A stretch of 64,000 nucleotides of DNA from Parapristionchus giblindavisi (Eukaryota; Nematoda; Chromadorea; Rhabditida; Diplogasteridae): NCBI GenBank assembly GCA_943737045.1, contig CALSFV010000303.1, forward strand, positions 186,001-250,000. Reading direction: 5' to 3'. The first letter of the stretch is position 1; every line of letters starts with the position of its first letter. The notes under the pieces were generated by a model. That model saw nothing but the letters and a program-made list of their open reading frames with translations. It did not search any database and had not been told where the DNA came from. Made by a program: the position numbers and the translations under genes. Below, piece by piece: positions 46,972 through 59,964 of this stretch.

Positions 46972-48056
46972 TTAGGCCTTGTATCCCTGGGTAGCGGGAG
47001 GAGCAGCGTGTACAGGCTCGGAGTAAGAGGAGGTGCGAGCGGGGCAGGGACAGTAAGCAGCATCGGCTCCGGGAAGTCCATCGGATCCGGGCTCTCCGGG
47101 CTGTCCGGGGAATCCATCGCGACCGGGTTGTCCAGGTCTGCCGTCCTCTCCAGGGCGTCCGTCGTTTCCGGGGCGTCCATCGGATCCGGGCTGTCCAGCG
47201 GGTCCCTGAGGTCCGGGTCTGCCGGGGGCTCCTGAAGAAAAATAAATATTTATATGTGAGATATAGTTAAAGGTCTAAACATGCGAAAGTTTGAAATGTG
47301 TTGCCTCACCATCTCTTCCAGCCTCTCCAGGGGTGTACTGAACTCCTGGTTGTCCATCGGATCCAGGAGCTCCATTGTTTCCATCACCTCCACGCTCTCC
47401 AGGAGTTCCGGGCTCTCCAGGTTGTCCATCGCGTCCAGGGTTTCCAGCGGGTCCGGGAAGTCCAGGTTGTCCGGGCTGTCCAGCAGGTCCTTGGAATCCG
47501 GGCTGTCCGGGGATTCCAGGGGGTCCACGAGGGCACTTTATGCAACCTCCGGGGGTGTCGAAAGTGACAGCAAGAGCGATTCCGTTGGCTCCGGGACGTC
47601 CGGGCTGTCCGGGGTTTCCATCACGTCCACGCTCTCCAGGGTTTCCGGGAGGTCCGGGAGGTCCAGCAGGGCATCCACGAGATGAAGGTCCACAGTTGCA
47701 CTGAGAGTTAGCCTGACGCTTGTTTCTGCCGAGAAGAGTAGCGAAAGTGGGAGGAGCATCAGAGGATCCGGTAGGGTTAACATGCATCTTGACAAGACGA
47801 ACCCAGGTGTCTTCGGCCATGACCTGAATATGGAGTGGTTAATCATCGGTTCTTCGGTTTCTGGTAAACCATTTTCGGGAATGGTTAACGGTTCAATTAG
47901 GAATTGGTTATTTATAATTACCTTGAACTCATCCATGTTCATAGCAACTTCATCTTGAAGTGACTGAACATCGGAAACCATCGATGCGATGTAAACCATC
48001 GAAATGGCTACGAAACATAGAGAACCAGTCGAAACGACTCCTACCAGCCAGCTCAT
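46972..48056 (-). CDS. col: Cuticle collagen C (about 302 residues)
   Basis: Exons 47922-48056, 47310-47823 and 46972-47231. The protein equals B except one residue: [12 protein letters not shown] here against [12 protein letters not shown], in a Gly-X-Y triplet where Ile is tolerated. Promoter, 5' UTR intron and 3' flank are shared with B through the duplication, so both are expected to be expressed alike. The two are effectively redundant and will be hard to separate with short reads. Confidence 0.95.
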
Positions 48057-48518
48057 CCTGCAAAGTAGTGATATAAGAATACAATTAGTAGAAACTTTAT
48101 GTCATTAAAGCTTATATCATGCTGACTAGTATCGAAATGAATACATTGACTTTGAATTATTTGCCTATGCATATCAAGAAAATTACTAGTTAACGCTAAC
48201 TGCAAATACTAAAAGGTGCTAACTATAAGTGATAGAATATTTAAATTTTCAGCCAACTTACTTTATAAGACAGAGGGAGGTGCCCGGTGTGCTGATCTCC
48301 CATTTGAACAACTTTATATACGGAGACGAAACTACACAAAAGTGACCTTGCGTTCTCGTACGCTTGTTCTTTCTTCTACATAGGTTCTTATTGTTGCCTC
48401 TTCACACGCCAAACGCCCACCACCCCACCCTCGTTGGTTGTCCATTGGAAGGTTTACCTAATTGAGGTCTACAGAGTGATGAGGCTAGGAATTCGGAATG
48501 AGCATTCAATTGATCTCC

Positions 48519-48849
48519 AACAATAAAAGATATTTTCATGTCGATCATAGTTATTTTATTTGTGCAAGGAATAAGGACTCTCGTTTTTTTCTCCCAGTGG
48601 GGTCCCAGCAGATTCCCTAGTGGGAGGCTAGCAAGGAAACTAGTGGGAGATTTGCTACTGCCCCACTAGGAAGTCTTCTGGTCCTAGTATCACACAAGGA
48701 AATGATACTAGGATACTCTTCGAAGAGCAACGATATTAAGAGATTCCCACGTAAATTTATGTTCATTCACTTCGCTATTGTTCGCTCACGTGTCTTCACG
48801 AATAATAATAATAGTAATAGTAATAGTAAATGTAATAATAATAGTAATA
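48519..48849. other. No gene; short inverted CCCACTAG repeats and TAA/TAG microsatellite
   Basis: GGGGTCCCAGCAGATTCCCT...CTGCCCCACTAGG blocks at 48595-48675 and (AATAGT)n at 48802-48849. Confidence 0.4.
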
Positions 48850-50119
48850 TTAGGTTGAGTCATAATTAACCGTGGATTTTGAACTTCAACTTTGACTTGA
48901 AAATTCTTTGTCAATCAATGAGCGTGTGAATCATAGTAGCCACCATCATTATCGATGGCCTTCTGCCAAAGTGTGAGCAACGGCTTGATTCCCTCCTCAA
49001 ACCAAGCGGCCGGCTAGGAGGCGAAGTAGGAGGTCAGTCACGATTCGACCTCTACTCGATTCTGGAAGTGTTTCTCCACCAAGGCATGATGCACATCACC
49101 GATGAGCCAATAATCGGATGGGGCAAGGTCCGATGTATACTTAGGCTAGGGGAGGATTCGCCAGCCAAACGTCGTCAGCTCCTTCTTGAAGTCCTTCGCC
49201 ATGTAGGGGCGCGCTTTATGCTGCTGAAAGAGAATTCGATCGCCTGCCGCCCGTGAAAATTCGAGTTTCCGCTTGAGAGTACGTAGTTGGGAAGCGTAAG
49301 GGGCGACGTTGATAGTCTATCCATGGGGTAGCAGCTCCTAATGGTACACGCCTTTCACACCCCACCAAACACTGACCATGACAATAATCTCGTGTAGCTC
49401 GGGTTTGGGAACGTCCTCTGCCTGATCCCACGTGTTCGCCCACTGGGCACGGTGCGCAACGTTGTGGTACAGTAACCACTTATCATCATCAGTGACGATA
49501 TTAATCGGCCACGCGTTGGTCTTTTCGTAGCTAAGCAATTGACTAGTGAAGCCGACACGGTCATTTTTGTTCTTCTCGGTCTGGATGTGAGGAATGCATC
49601 GGCCCATTTTTCGTACCTTGTCGATTGAGCTGAGGCCGCGAACGATAGTGGACTGTGACACACCAAGAGTAGAGGTCATTTACCTGGTGGTCATATACGG
49701 GTCAGCCTCGATGCTATTCTTCAGTAGGTCCAAATAGAAGCTTTGATGACAATCTCGACCTTCCTCTTCTTCATATTGTAGATCTTATATGTGAAGAGAT
49801 GGAACCAATATTGCACCGTTGTTAGAGAAGGGGTGTCCGAGGGGTAAACTTAAGCCATGCTCCTTCGACTATCAGGGATTTTGAGGCCAGACATGAAAAG
49901 GAAAAGCATGACATGCCGAACATTTTGTTTATTCGTATGGAAATTATTCGTAATTTTTTAACTGAAGGGGGCTATAATGACTTATATCCAGGGGAGTGAT
50001 AGAGGGAGGGGGATATTGTATGTGTGCAGTATCGCGAGACAGGGGGTGTTATCACAAAAGAACGGCAAAAGTTCAAAGTCGAACCACAAAAATCCACGGT
50101 TAATTATGACTCAACCTAA
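48850..50119 (-). mobile_element. Near full-length mariner, transposase inactivated
   Basis: Inverted ends TTAGGTTGAGTCATAATTAAC and its match at 50090-50119, with TA duplications at 48848-48849 and 50120-50121. At 1270 bp it is the usual mariner size. On the minus strand the transposase shows SQSTIVRGLSSIDKVRKMGR, the first catalytic Asp in IVTDDDKWLLY, and the third in SDLAPSDYWLI. The second catalytic position reads VWWGVKG where active mariners have WWD. Stops and frame changes also interrupt the N-terminal and C-terminal parts. It is related to the deleted copy at 4782-5758. Confidence 0.9.
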
Positions 50120-50121
50120 TA

Positions 50122-50779
50122 ATATCTATTCAACTCAAGCGATCGCCGCTAGAGGTTCTTCTCTGATGTCAATTACTATTCTTTATGAATGTGGCCAAAT
50201 AAAAGATAAAGATTAAGTATTAAAGATAAAATGTTAAGCAGTCGATCACAAGAAGGGAAAGGCAATCATGGATTGAAGAAGTGACTTTACTCAATAAGTC
50301 CCATAAATGTACACAGAAAACAAACTCTCCCAATAGTGCGAAATAGCTCCACAGTCGATGGTACTCTGGCTCCAATGCGCCCATATTCGGGCAAATTTTA
50401 GCCCGAATGAACATATCCCCAAAATCCGGAGAATGTCGTACCACATTCGACACTTTACTCTCTGTGTAGGAGCTTGGTCTCAAGAGCTCCGCTCTAATTC
50501 GGTATTCCAGCTAATATTGGATCGGTTCAAGACAAAGGTACATAAAATAAAGGTAAGTTCCGTTATGCAAGGCACAGTCCTGCATGAAATCACTGCTAGG
50601 TCAGTTGTGCAGCATCTAATGAGATTTTCAATAAAACAAGATTTTCTATGTATACGGAATTTCCACAGTCGATGACACTTCCTATTATTATGTCGAATAC
50701 AAAGTTTAGAATTGTGAGTGAAAAGATTTTATTGATTGACGACATAAACAGTAGTCGATAAGCGATAATGAATGACCGC
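50122..50779. other. Downstream region of collagen D, no gene recognised
   Basis: Short ORFs only. The 3' end of collagen D shares TTTTATTGATTGACGACATAAACAG with B and C up to about 50720; beyond that the flanks differ. Confidence 0.4.
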
Positions 50780-51865
50780 TTAGGCCTTGTATCCCTGGGT
50801 AGCGGGAGGAGCCGCGTGTACGGGCTCGGAGTAAGAGGAGGTGCGAGCGGGGCAGGGACAGTAAGCAGCATCGGCTCCGGGAAGTCCATCGGATCCGGGC
50901 TCTCCGGGTTGTCCGGGGAATCCATCGCGACCGGGCTGTCCAGGTCTGCCGTCCTCTCCAGGTCGTCCGTCGTTTCCTGGGCGTCCATCAGATCCGGGCT
51001 GTCCAGCGGGTCCCTGAGGTCCGGGTCTACCGGGGGCTCCTGAAGAAAAATAAATATTTAAATGTGAGATATAGTTAAAGGTCTAAAAATGCGAAAGTTT
51101 GAAATTGTGTTGCCTCACCATCTCTTCCGGCCTCTCCAGGGGTGTACTGAACTCCGGGTTGTCCATCGGATCCAGGAGCTCCATTGTTTCCATCACGTCC
51201 ACGCTCTCCGGGAGTTCCGGACTCTCCAGGCTGTCCATCACGTCCAGGGTTTCCAGCGGGTCCGGGAAGACCAGGTTGTCCGGGCTGTCCAGCAGGTCCT
51301 TGGAATCCGGGTTGTCCGGGGAGTCCAGGGGGTCCACGAGGGCACTTGATGCAACCTCCGGGGGTGTCGAAAGTAACAGCAAGAGCGATTCCGTTGGCTC
51401 CGGGACGTCCGGGCTGTCCGGGGTTTCCATCACGTCCTCGCTCTCCAGGGTTTCCGGGAGGTCCGGGAGGTCCAGCAGGGCATCCACGAGATGAAGGTCC
51501 ACAGTTGCACTGAGAGTTAGCCTGACGCTTGTTTCTGCCGAGAAGAGTAGCGAAAGTGGGAGGAGCATCAGAGGATCCGGTAGGGTTAACATGCATCTTG
51601 ACAAGACGAGCCCAGGTGTCTTCGGCCATGACCTGAATATGGAGTGGTTAATCATCGGTTCTTCGGTTTCTGGTAAACCATTTTCGGGAATGGTTAACGG
51701 TTCGATTAGGAATTGGTTATTTATAATTACCTTGAACTCATCCATGTTCATAGCAACTTCATCTTGAAGTGACTGAACATCGGAAACCATCGATGCGATG
51801 TAAACCATCGAAATGGCTACGAAACATAGAGAACCAGTCGAAACGACTCCTACCAGCCAGCTCAT
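50780..51865 (-). CDS. col: Cuticle collagen D (about 302 residues)
   Basis: Exons 51731-51865, 51119-51632 and 50780-51039, same phases as A-C. It reads [19 protein letters not shown] like A but has the AAP C-terminal variant of B and [14 protein letters not shown] is specific to D. RNKRQ cleavage motif, CNC cluster, GGCIKC and [10 protein letters not shown] are intact. Its 5' UTR intron is enlarged by a 216-bp MITE (51883-52098) absent from B and C. The TATA box and leader upstream (about 52265-52330) are retained. Confidence 0.95.
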
Positions 51866-51882
51866 CCTTCAAAATAGTAATA

Positions 51883-52098
51883 TTGACCGTATAAAATAAA
51901 CTTGTTTATTTGGTACGAGAGTAGCCAACCACTGCCACAATAAATTTCTATGTTTAGAGAGAGAGCACCGGTGAGAGAGTAGGTAGATCAGAGAGAGCGA
52001 GGAAGGAAAGGAGGAAAGAGTGGGGAGCGAATCGATAGTTCTTCCTCTGTTTAGCAGCAGTAGCAATGCAATTATGCAAGTACATTTTATACGGACAA
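51883..52098 (+). mobile_element. MITE (20060 family, copy 3) inserted in the collagen D 5' UTR intron
   Basis: TTGACCGTATAAAATAAAC and TTTTATACGGACAA ends with TA on both sides (51881-51882, 52099-52100). Collagens B and C show the empty site AGTGATATAAGAATAC where D has AGTAATA[element]TATAAGTATAC, which defines the ends and the TA target duplication exactly. Confidence 0.95.
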
Positions 52099-52329
52099 TA
52101 TAAGTATACAATTAGTAGAAACTTTATGTCATTAAAGCTTATATCATTCTAACTAGCATCGAAATGAGTACATTGACTTTGAATTCTTTGCCTATGCATA
52201 TCAAGAAAATTACTAGTTAACGCTATAAGGTGCTAAGTCATAGAATATTTAAATTTTCTTCTAACTTACTTTATAAGACAGAGGAAGATGTCCGGTGTGG
52301 TAATTTCCCATTTGAACAGCTTTATATAC

Positions 52330-53365
52330 GACGGTGAATCAAATAATGACCTTGCGTTCTCGTACGCTTGTTCTTTCTTCTACATAGGTAATGAGTTCTT
52401 ATTGTTATCTAAGATCGTGAATACAAATTGGAGAAAGAGAAAAACTGAAGAAAGAGCGAGCGAAACAAGAGAGTCAGACAATGAGACTTTTCTTTTGCAA
52501 TATCATGCTGTGACCCCCGGTCTCCATACGCCCATCACGCCCCCACCCTCGTAGACTGTTCGTTGGGCTGTTTTTCAGTGTAAGAAAGATCGATCTTATC
52601 TTTAAATTTCGATGTCCGTCTCTCTATTGTCTATTGCGAGTGCAAAATTCGTTAACAAGGGCATGTGCTGGGTGGACACTGCAATCGGTAAAGTAAAATA
52701 AGTAAAGAGGTAAAGGCGCTCTACCTGTGGCATTTAGCATCATTTTCTCATATAAAGTGAATATAGAAGTCACGGTAAAACGGCTATAATCATGATAGTT
52801 TTCGTCATCGTGAAAGTAAATATTTCGTATGAATTTGAACTTCTGCGACGAGACAGATAAGACATCTTTCATATTTGTATCATGGGGAAGGGTAAAGTTA
52901 ACTGGTTTTAGTTGCAAATTTCAGCATAGAGCTCAAAAATAATACTGATAATAACTTTATCAGGAACAAAAAGACTGTATTATGTTTGTCTCTGTTTGCT
53001 TTTTTGTATAACATGAATTTTATTCTGGTAATGAATGGTGTTCTCAAAGTGACCTTTTAATTTGATTGCTCCATGGCAACTCTTTTCTCACATTACACAA
53101 TTCGTTCCGACCTTGATGATCCGCCCGTTGGGAACAAATCAACATGCATGCAGCATGTTTGATCATTTGCTTAGTTCTTGCATCTTTTGACATAAGGTGC
53201 ACAAACAAAGAACAATAATTTATCAAGAATCTTCAAAACAATATACAGCAAGTTCACCGGTAAATGCTACAATGTATACTCGTACGAAAAAATAACAAAT
53301 ATTATTAAATTATGGGAACAGTTATTATAACTTGTTATAATATACATGTAACTACGAAAATACTA
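52330..53365. other. Intergenic between collagen D and TMTC, no gene recognised
   Basis: A minus-strand ORF at 52624-52917 has no motif. The rest is AT-rich. Confidence 0.4.
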
Positions 53366-56300
53366 CTATGATAAAGGTGAATTTCGTCTTTTCAGAAGGC
53401 GTTCGAGCTTTGCTAGGTTCTCACTAGTAACAGTATCATTTGGGTTTAACACTAAACTTTCTTTGTACAATGTTTCAGCTTCGTCGTAATTTCCATTTAG
53501 ATGAAGTTGAGCGGCAAGCGCAGATAGACTCGAAAACGTCCGGCTCATGCTCACAAGTCTTCGTAAAATCTGCAAAACTTTGGTGCCTCATGCTGGAATC
53601 GAACCAGCGACCTTCTGTTTACTAGACAGACGCTCTGCCACTGAGCCAATGAGGCGGATGGTTCGTTTAAACTAAGAGTGCACTAACCGATTCCGCTTGC
53701 GAGTTTTGCCCCACTGTCCTCTCTAGAGTCGCTAGTGCAGAGTAAGCGTCGACCATTGCATTGTCTAGATGAATGGCAGTTTCGAGTTCAGATCTGAACA
53801 ACTATAAATTATCGTCAAATTTTTCGTGCTTGGTAGCATAGATAAAATAGCAAATTGTTATAGAGGAAATCGTCTAAATCGTCTCATGACAACAAATAAT
53901 GAGAAATTTTAAGAAATTTTTTTTAATAATTAAAAACGTGGCAAACCTTGCTCGATCAGTCTGATCCGCTTTCAACAGGGCGAGTCCCAAATGGAAATGG
54001 ACATTGGCGGATTGTGGAGAGACTAGAACCGCACGCTCGAGGAGACTCCATGCATCGGACGTACGATTCTATGACAGATACATGTTTATTCTATCCATCT
54101 GTATATTCATTTGTTGATTTGATAAGCATGATTGCATTAGTATGTTTTTTTTACATTTTTGTTCATTTCTTGATCTTTTCAAGCGATCATTCTCAGTTTG
54201 AAATTTATACAAAACAGGCATATTTCACGCACATTTTAAATGCAGCGAAACTAACGAAAGATTTACCAAAAGGAACATTTGCTTCTTTGCTTCTGGTGTT
54301 CCTTTAAGATCATTCATAGTTATTTTTGTTGTAATCATTTATTCAAAGTAAGATAAATTAAATTAAATTTAAATTAATTTCATATTTAAAATTGTTACCT
54401 GTCTCAGTCTCAATTGTGCACTTATGATAAGAGCGGGTGAATGGAGAGGATTGACCACTAAGGCTCGATCATAGCACATCTCTGCCTGTAATTTATTGAA
54501 TTGAACATAAAAGGTGAAGGCTATCCCATTATTCAATTCACATGAAATCCTGCGGAAGACCTAGGCCAGCGATCATTCGAGGCCAATTCAGTCCGGAATG
54601 CATAAAGGGGTCATAACCTCACTCAATGGTCTCTTCATTGCGCACACTTTTTCTCTGTTCTCTAACAACGAGAGAGCATTGTGCGTCGAAGAGACCATTG
54701 AGTGAGGTTACGCTCCCTTTAATCTCCTTTTCGCACCCACCTTTTGAATTAGCTGCGCATTTTTTTCGTTATTTTTCATCGCTGCGTTATGTTATACATA
54801 GATGGAACACTTTGCAAAAATATACTTATCAAAAAGTATTACCTGTCTGTCCATTCCGAGTGCCGCGTGGGACTCTCCCATCATAGTCCAGATCGAGGAT
54901 ATGGAGGCATAAGCTGATGGTGCTATCGAGATAGCCTAAAATAAATAAATTTATGGACTAAAGATCAATAACTAAAGATCAAAGATCATAGCTAAAATGC
55001 AAGTTCTGTTTATATACTACATATTTGCACATAGTAACTTCAAATTCATGAAACTCGGGTGTTTTAAGGTTTAAGGTTAGGGGTTAGGGGAGGTTTAAGG
55101 ACTGTGTGATCTTTTGAATAGTTAGTCATTCGAAATTCAAACCTTTCTAAAGGTTACGATGGCGGTTTGATGATCACCACGTTCCGCCAGCATCACTGCC
55201 TTGTTGAATGTACAGCCGGTAATTGCGCTGAAATTTTATTTATTTATTTATTTATTTATCAGTTAGTTCATGCAAAACAAAAACACTAAATTAATGTCTT
55301 TAATTTTCAGAAAGTGCGTTCCCTGTTTGTTTTTGTTTTCATTCATAACACAAAACATCACGAAGAGCCAATAAAATAATTTAAATAAATAATTAAAGAT
55401 GAACCCACTTCGTCTGCGCCAACGCTGTCTTGCTCAAGGTTGGATCCAATCTCATACATCGATCAAAAATCATCAGGGCGTCATCCACTCTACCGGCAAA
55501 CTTTAGCGATATTCCAAGGTTCAAATGAGCTAAAATAAGTTTTAAAGTCAAATGATTTGGTTTAATTTTTCGTTTATATTTCGGATTATCTTTCAGACGT
55601 TGTATGTATAAATATGTATCACATTACGTTTGTCAGAAATAAAAAAAATCTTACCAATAACAAAGTTTCTTCTCAATGTGATCGATCTTTCATAGAATGG
55701 AATTGCCTTGGAGTGGTTACCAGCTTCCGAGTATAGAACTCCACTACAATTTTTTTAAATCGTTTTTTTTTTGCATTTTTGCATTTATTGCTCATATGCT
55801 AAAATTAATTTCTGTAAATAATCATGAACAAATGAGAATTTGTTAATTTCTTGTGCAAATGATTAAAAATACAGCATGATGAAATATCCAAAAACGCTTT
55901 ATACTTACAGATTATAGTGTGTATCAGCTGCGTTAGGCCGGTGTTGTATCGCTTTGACGTATGCTTCTTCTGCCTTCTGAATCTGACCACGTCGAGCGAG
56001 AACGTGGCCCATGTTGGCGTAGGCTGTGAATATTGATTATTGATTTTTTGTTAATATAGATTTTTACTATGTGAAGCCAATGGAGTGGAAGACAAGATAG
56101 ATATTTAATTTATTAATACGTTTCAGTTAAAATTTATTTTTTTGTTGATTTTTTTTTGATTTTTTGTCGTGACTGATTTGGAAACGTTTAAATGTTTCCA
56201 AGAGATTTATGTTAAACAGGAAGTGGTTCTTTTTTTGCCTTACATAGGAGCATTCTGTTATTGAACTTCGTAAGGCTTGAATAACGGGATGGCTTTAACT

Positions 56301-59300
56301 TTTTTTACATTTGAGCTGATAAGCACAAAATTGAGCACAAAATTTTCGAACGAAAGGCTATTATTCTAACTTTTTTTTACAAAACAATCAGTGCCCCCAA
56401 CCCTCACCTTTAGCTGGATTAACTGCAATTGCACTCTCGAACAGTTTCAGCTCATCAGACCACTCTTCATTCCTCACAATCGTCCTTCCCGCCATCACCA
56501 TCAATACCGTAATCGATGAGAACACAACCAGGGTACGATTCCTGAATATCGATTTTTAATATAAGAACTACAGTACACACAAAACCGAAAGTGCTGAACC
56601 AAAAATCGATAAATAAACAATAAACTAACAAATGGAAACGAAAACAATTTTAAAAATCGATAAACTAACACGTGGAAACGAGTGAGAAGTAGTTCGAGTG
56701 CAATGCCGACCAGGATACAGTACCCCACAGAGGGTAGATACAGTATCCTCTCGGCGAGAACGAAACCGACGTAGACGAAGATGTTCGAGGATAGAAGAAG
56801 ATGAGGAAGACAGAGGATGGAGAGGGAGAAGAGAAGACGAGAGGGAAGCTGGAATTAACACGTTCGAAACGCCATAAAGTACATTAGTCTAACTTATAAT
56901 AATATTTACTTTTAATGAGTATGCAAACTCATCTATAAGCATTAAATTTTAATTTAACTCTTATTGTTTATTTCTTTCCTGATAATATTGTAATGGAAGG
57001 AGCTTTCTCAATTGGAAAAAATCTACTTCAGTTATTTCTCTTAAATTCTATGCGAGTGTTTGCTAAGAAACAGCTTATAAGTGTAATAATAGAACTTGTG
57101 GTTTTTTTCCTATTTGTTTCCATTTAATATAACTTCTTAATAATTTTTTGAGAAAAACATTCAAACCTCGTCGCTATTCTGGACTAGGTCTCGCAACGAT
57201 TTCACGACTACGAGAGCAACTGCCGTGTAGATTACGGTAGAGCAAATGAATCGATAGTCGAACGGAGTCGTTACTGGAGGTAAGGCGTCCATGGACCAAT
57301 CAAATGAGAGCTGGAGTGAGTCATTCGTTTTGTGAAGACAAATTTTGGCGACGGTTAATTTTAGTCATATATGTTTTCTTAAAGTCAAGTGTTTGACAAT
57401 CTTTCTAGATTTGTTCGAACGTTTAATTAGTTATGATTGATTATCTCACAGTCTTTGGATAGATCAGCAGTGCGAGATGTTGTGCGGGAAGAGTAAAGAA
57501 GGACGTCGCCCTGAAATATTGAAATTACTGAGATAATTAATTTACAGTGCATGCAAACCAATACTTGTACATCTATTAATATTATAAATTTAAATATTTA
57601 TTCAAATTCAGGTTGTGAAAAACCTTTATCAACTGCCATTTCATCCCAATGTTTTCTTCATTTCATGAAGTTAGCGTTTCAAGGTAACATTTAAAGGCAC
57701 ACCCTAAGCAAATTTTACTCTCCGCATTGGTAATACTCTCTCGTAGACAAATAAAGCGAGAGAGTGTGGTCAGAGCAGAGAGTTTCAAATTAGTATGGGG
57801 TGCCCCTTTAAGCTCCCGTTGTGGTTATTTTACCTCACAACCGTCGACTGATGGGCGGCAATTGGATTATCGGACGCGGAGAACCGCGGCGACTCGAAAG
57901 AATTAAGCGATAGTCTACCAAATGATAGGACAGCGATCAGGACGGAATGAGGAATCATCGAAGACAGCTAAAAAGGAGATTTTTAATATTATTATTATTA
58001 TTTTTTTCAATAATATCGGCATGATTTTGGGTACAGTGGCAAGAGGGGGGCTAACTACATAAAAGGGCAATATAAGAAAAAATATAATTATATCTTTACA
58101 TCTAAGATAAGTTTAATAAAAACTCGATTAATCTGTATGAATAATCCGTCCAGTTTATAACATTATCCAGGATATCTTACTTTATTAAAAATCTTTAGTA
58201 GCTTATTTTTTTTCAAAGGAAATGAAAGATGCCTTGTTTTCGTAACAATCATATAATTCTTTTGACTCATGCTTTTCTTGTTTTTAATTAGTAATTCCTC
58301 TCGTTTTATTGTTAGTATTCCGATTTTCGCGCTCTACTGATCCCGATCCCGTCTATTCTTTTATTATCCATTCAAACACCGTTCCCACACCTCCCTCTCC
58401 TTCTCTCCCCTCCTCTCCCCTCCCCTCCCTCTCCTTCTCTCCCCTCCTTTCCCCTCCCCTCCCTCTCCTTTCTCCTTTTCAATTACTTCCACACCTCTCC
58501 ATTCAAAGTCTCGCTTTGATGAGCCCCCATCCCCACAATAGTAAATGGTGTCTTCCTTGACCTCGAGATTCTTGTACAACCTCTCCCTCCCCTCCTCCCT
58601 CTCCCTCTCCTCTCTCTCTCCCTCTCCCTCTCCCTCTTCCCCTCCCTCTCCCCTCCTCCCCTTCTCCCTCTCTCCCTTTCCTTCAATTAGCACCTCTCAG
58701 AATCGCTCATTTCCTGTGACTAAGAGTAGTCACTTGAGATACTCCACGGCGGCTACTCTTCCATGTATTTCTCTATATGGGTGATCTTCATATAAGTCAA
58801 AGTAATAACCATATTTTAGTTAAAGAAATTATAATTTTAAAAATATCGTCAAAGTAGACATATGTTTCCGAATATATAATAGCTTCTGATAGAGAGAGAG
58901 AGTCAATCACATAAAAATTTCTTAAACAAAATAAACGTCTCTTCCTGACGTGCCAGGAATCATTCTTTACGTGCAGATTAGATTTCAGGGAAATTTTCTG
59001 TACGTGTATGTCAGTATCAGGAAAAACACATGTGGAAATTTTATGGACGTTGTGCCATTTGCATTTCTTTCGTCCAAAATAATACAAGGCTGTCAATAGC
59101 AGTATCTATCTCTCCATAGTTGTTGTTCTTTGAATTAATGATTTTTTTAAATCAAACAGTAAAAGAGGGTTTTTTCAGTGAAAATTTCAGAAAGTTAAAG
59201 AAACGTCAGAAAAGTCCCCCTTGTCCTTCTTGTCCCCTTCTCTTCACATCTAACCGCCGAAAACGATCAAGTGTGAGAGAAAGAAAGAAACGGTCATTTC

Positions 59301-59927
59301 TCCCTCTTGAATCTCTCCCTCTCCCACTCCCTCTCCGAATAGCGAAGACACATCAAAAGTGTTGATTGCATCACCTCCCTCTTCGTCTTCTCTTGTTTCC
59401 TTCTTCTAACACTACTTCAGTGGAAGAATGGAATTGAATTACGAATCAGTGAGGTTGTAAAGGGAAGACACGAACGGACCAGAAAAGTGAAAGAGCCATC
59501 AAAATCTGCATACACATATTTTTTGTACCTGGCGTAATCGGGAAAATAAAGCTACCGTATGCCTGATCCAATTACCGTAATCGGCCTATTCCATTCGGGA
59601 CCTAATCATCCTTGTTCAGTCCCCTCGGCCCAGTATCATGTTTCGGATGGATACAGGATACCCATGCTTAGACAGAGACATAATTCACTTAGTATTTCTC
59701 TCCCTCTCCCTTTCCTCTCTCTCCCTCTCTCTCTCCCTCCCTTTCCTCGCTCTCCCTCTCCCTTTCCTCGCTCTCCCTCTCCCTTTCCTCCCCTCTCCCT
59801 CTCCCCTTCTCCAGGATGTCGCCATACACTCATCTCATCGCAGCTTCTTCTATATACATTTGCCTAATTATGGAGTAAATGAAGATGAAGAATCCTTAGA
59901 AAGAGAGGGAGAGAGAGGGAGGGATAG

Positions 59928-59964
<37 letters not shown>

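Larger units (their letters stand above)
45149..48518. repeat. Tandem segmental duplication, copy 2 (3370 bp)
   Basis: Second copy, see copy 1. The junction reads TTGATCTCC/TTAATTTG; the far end reads TTGATCTCC/AACAATAA. Only one or two bases of microhomology occur at the breakpoints, suggesting end-joining rather than recombination between long repeats. Confidence 0.95.

Noticed and set aside
52624..52917. 97-codon ORF on minus strand
   Set aside because: No motif and no splice support.
55065..55100. GGGTTAGGGG telomere-like stretch
   Set aside because: Not repeated and not the nematode TTAGGC unit.
58364..58693. Arg/Glu/Gly-rich ORF
   Set aside because: Translation of CT/GA-rich simple repeats in a TMTC intron.
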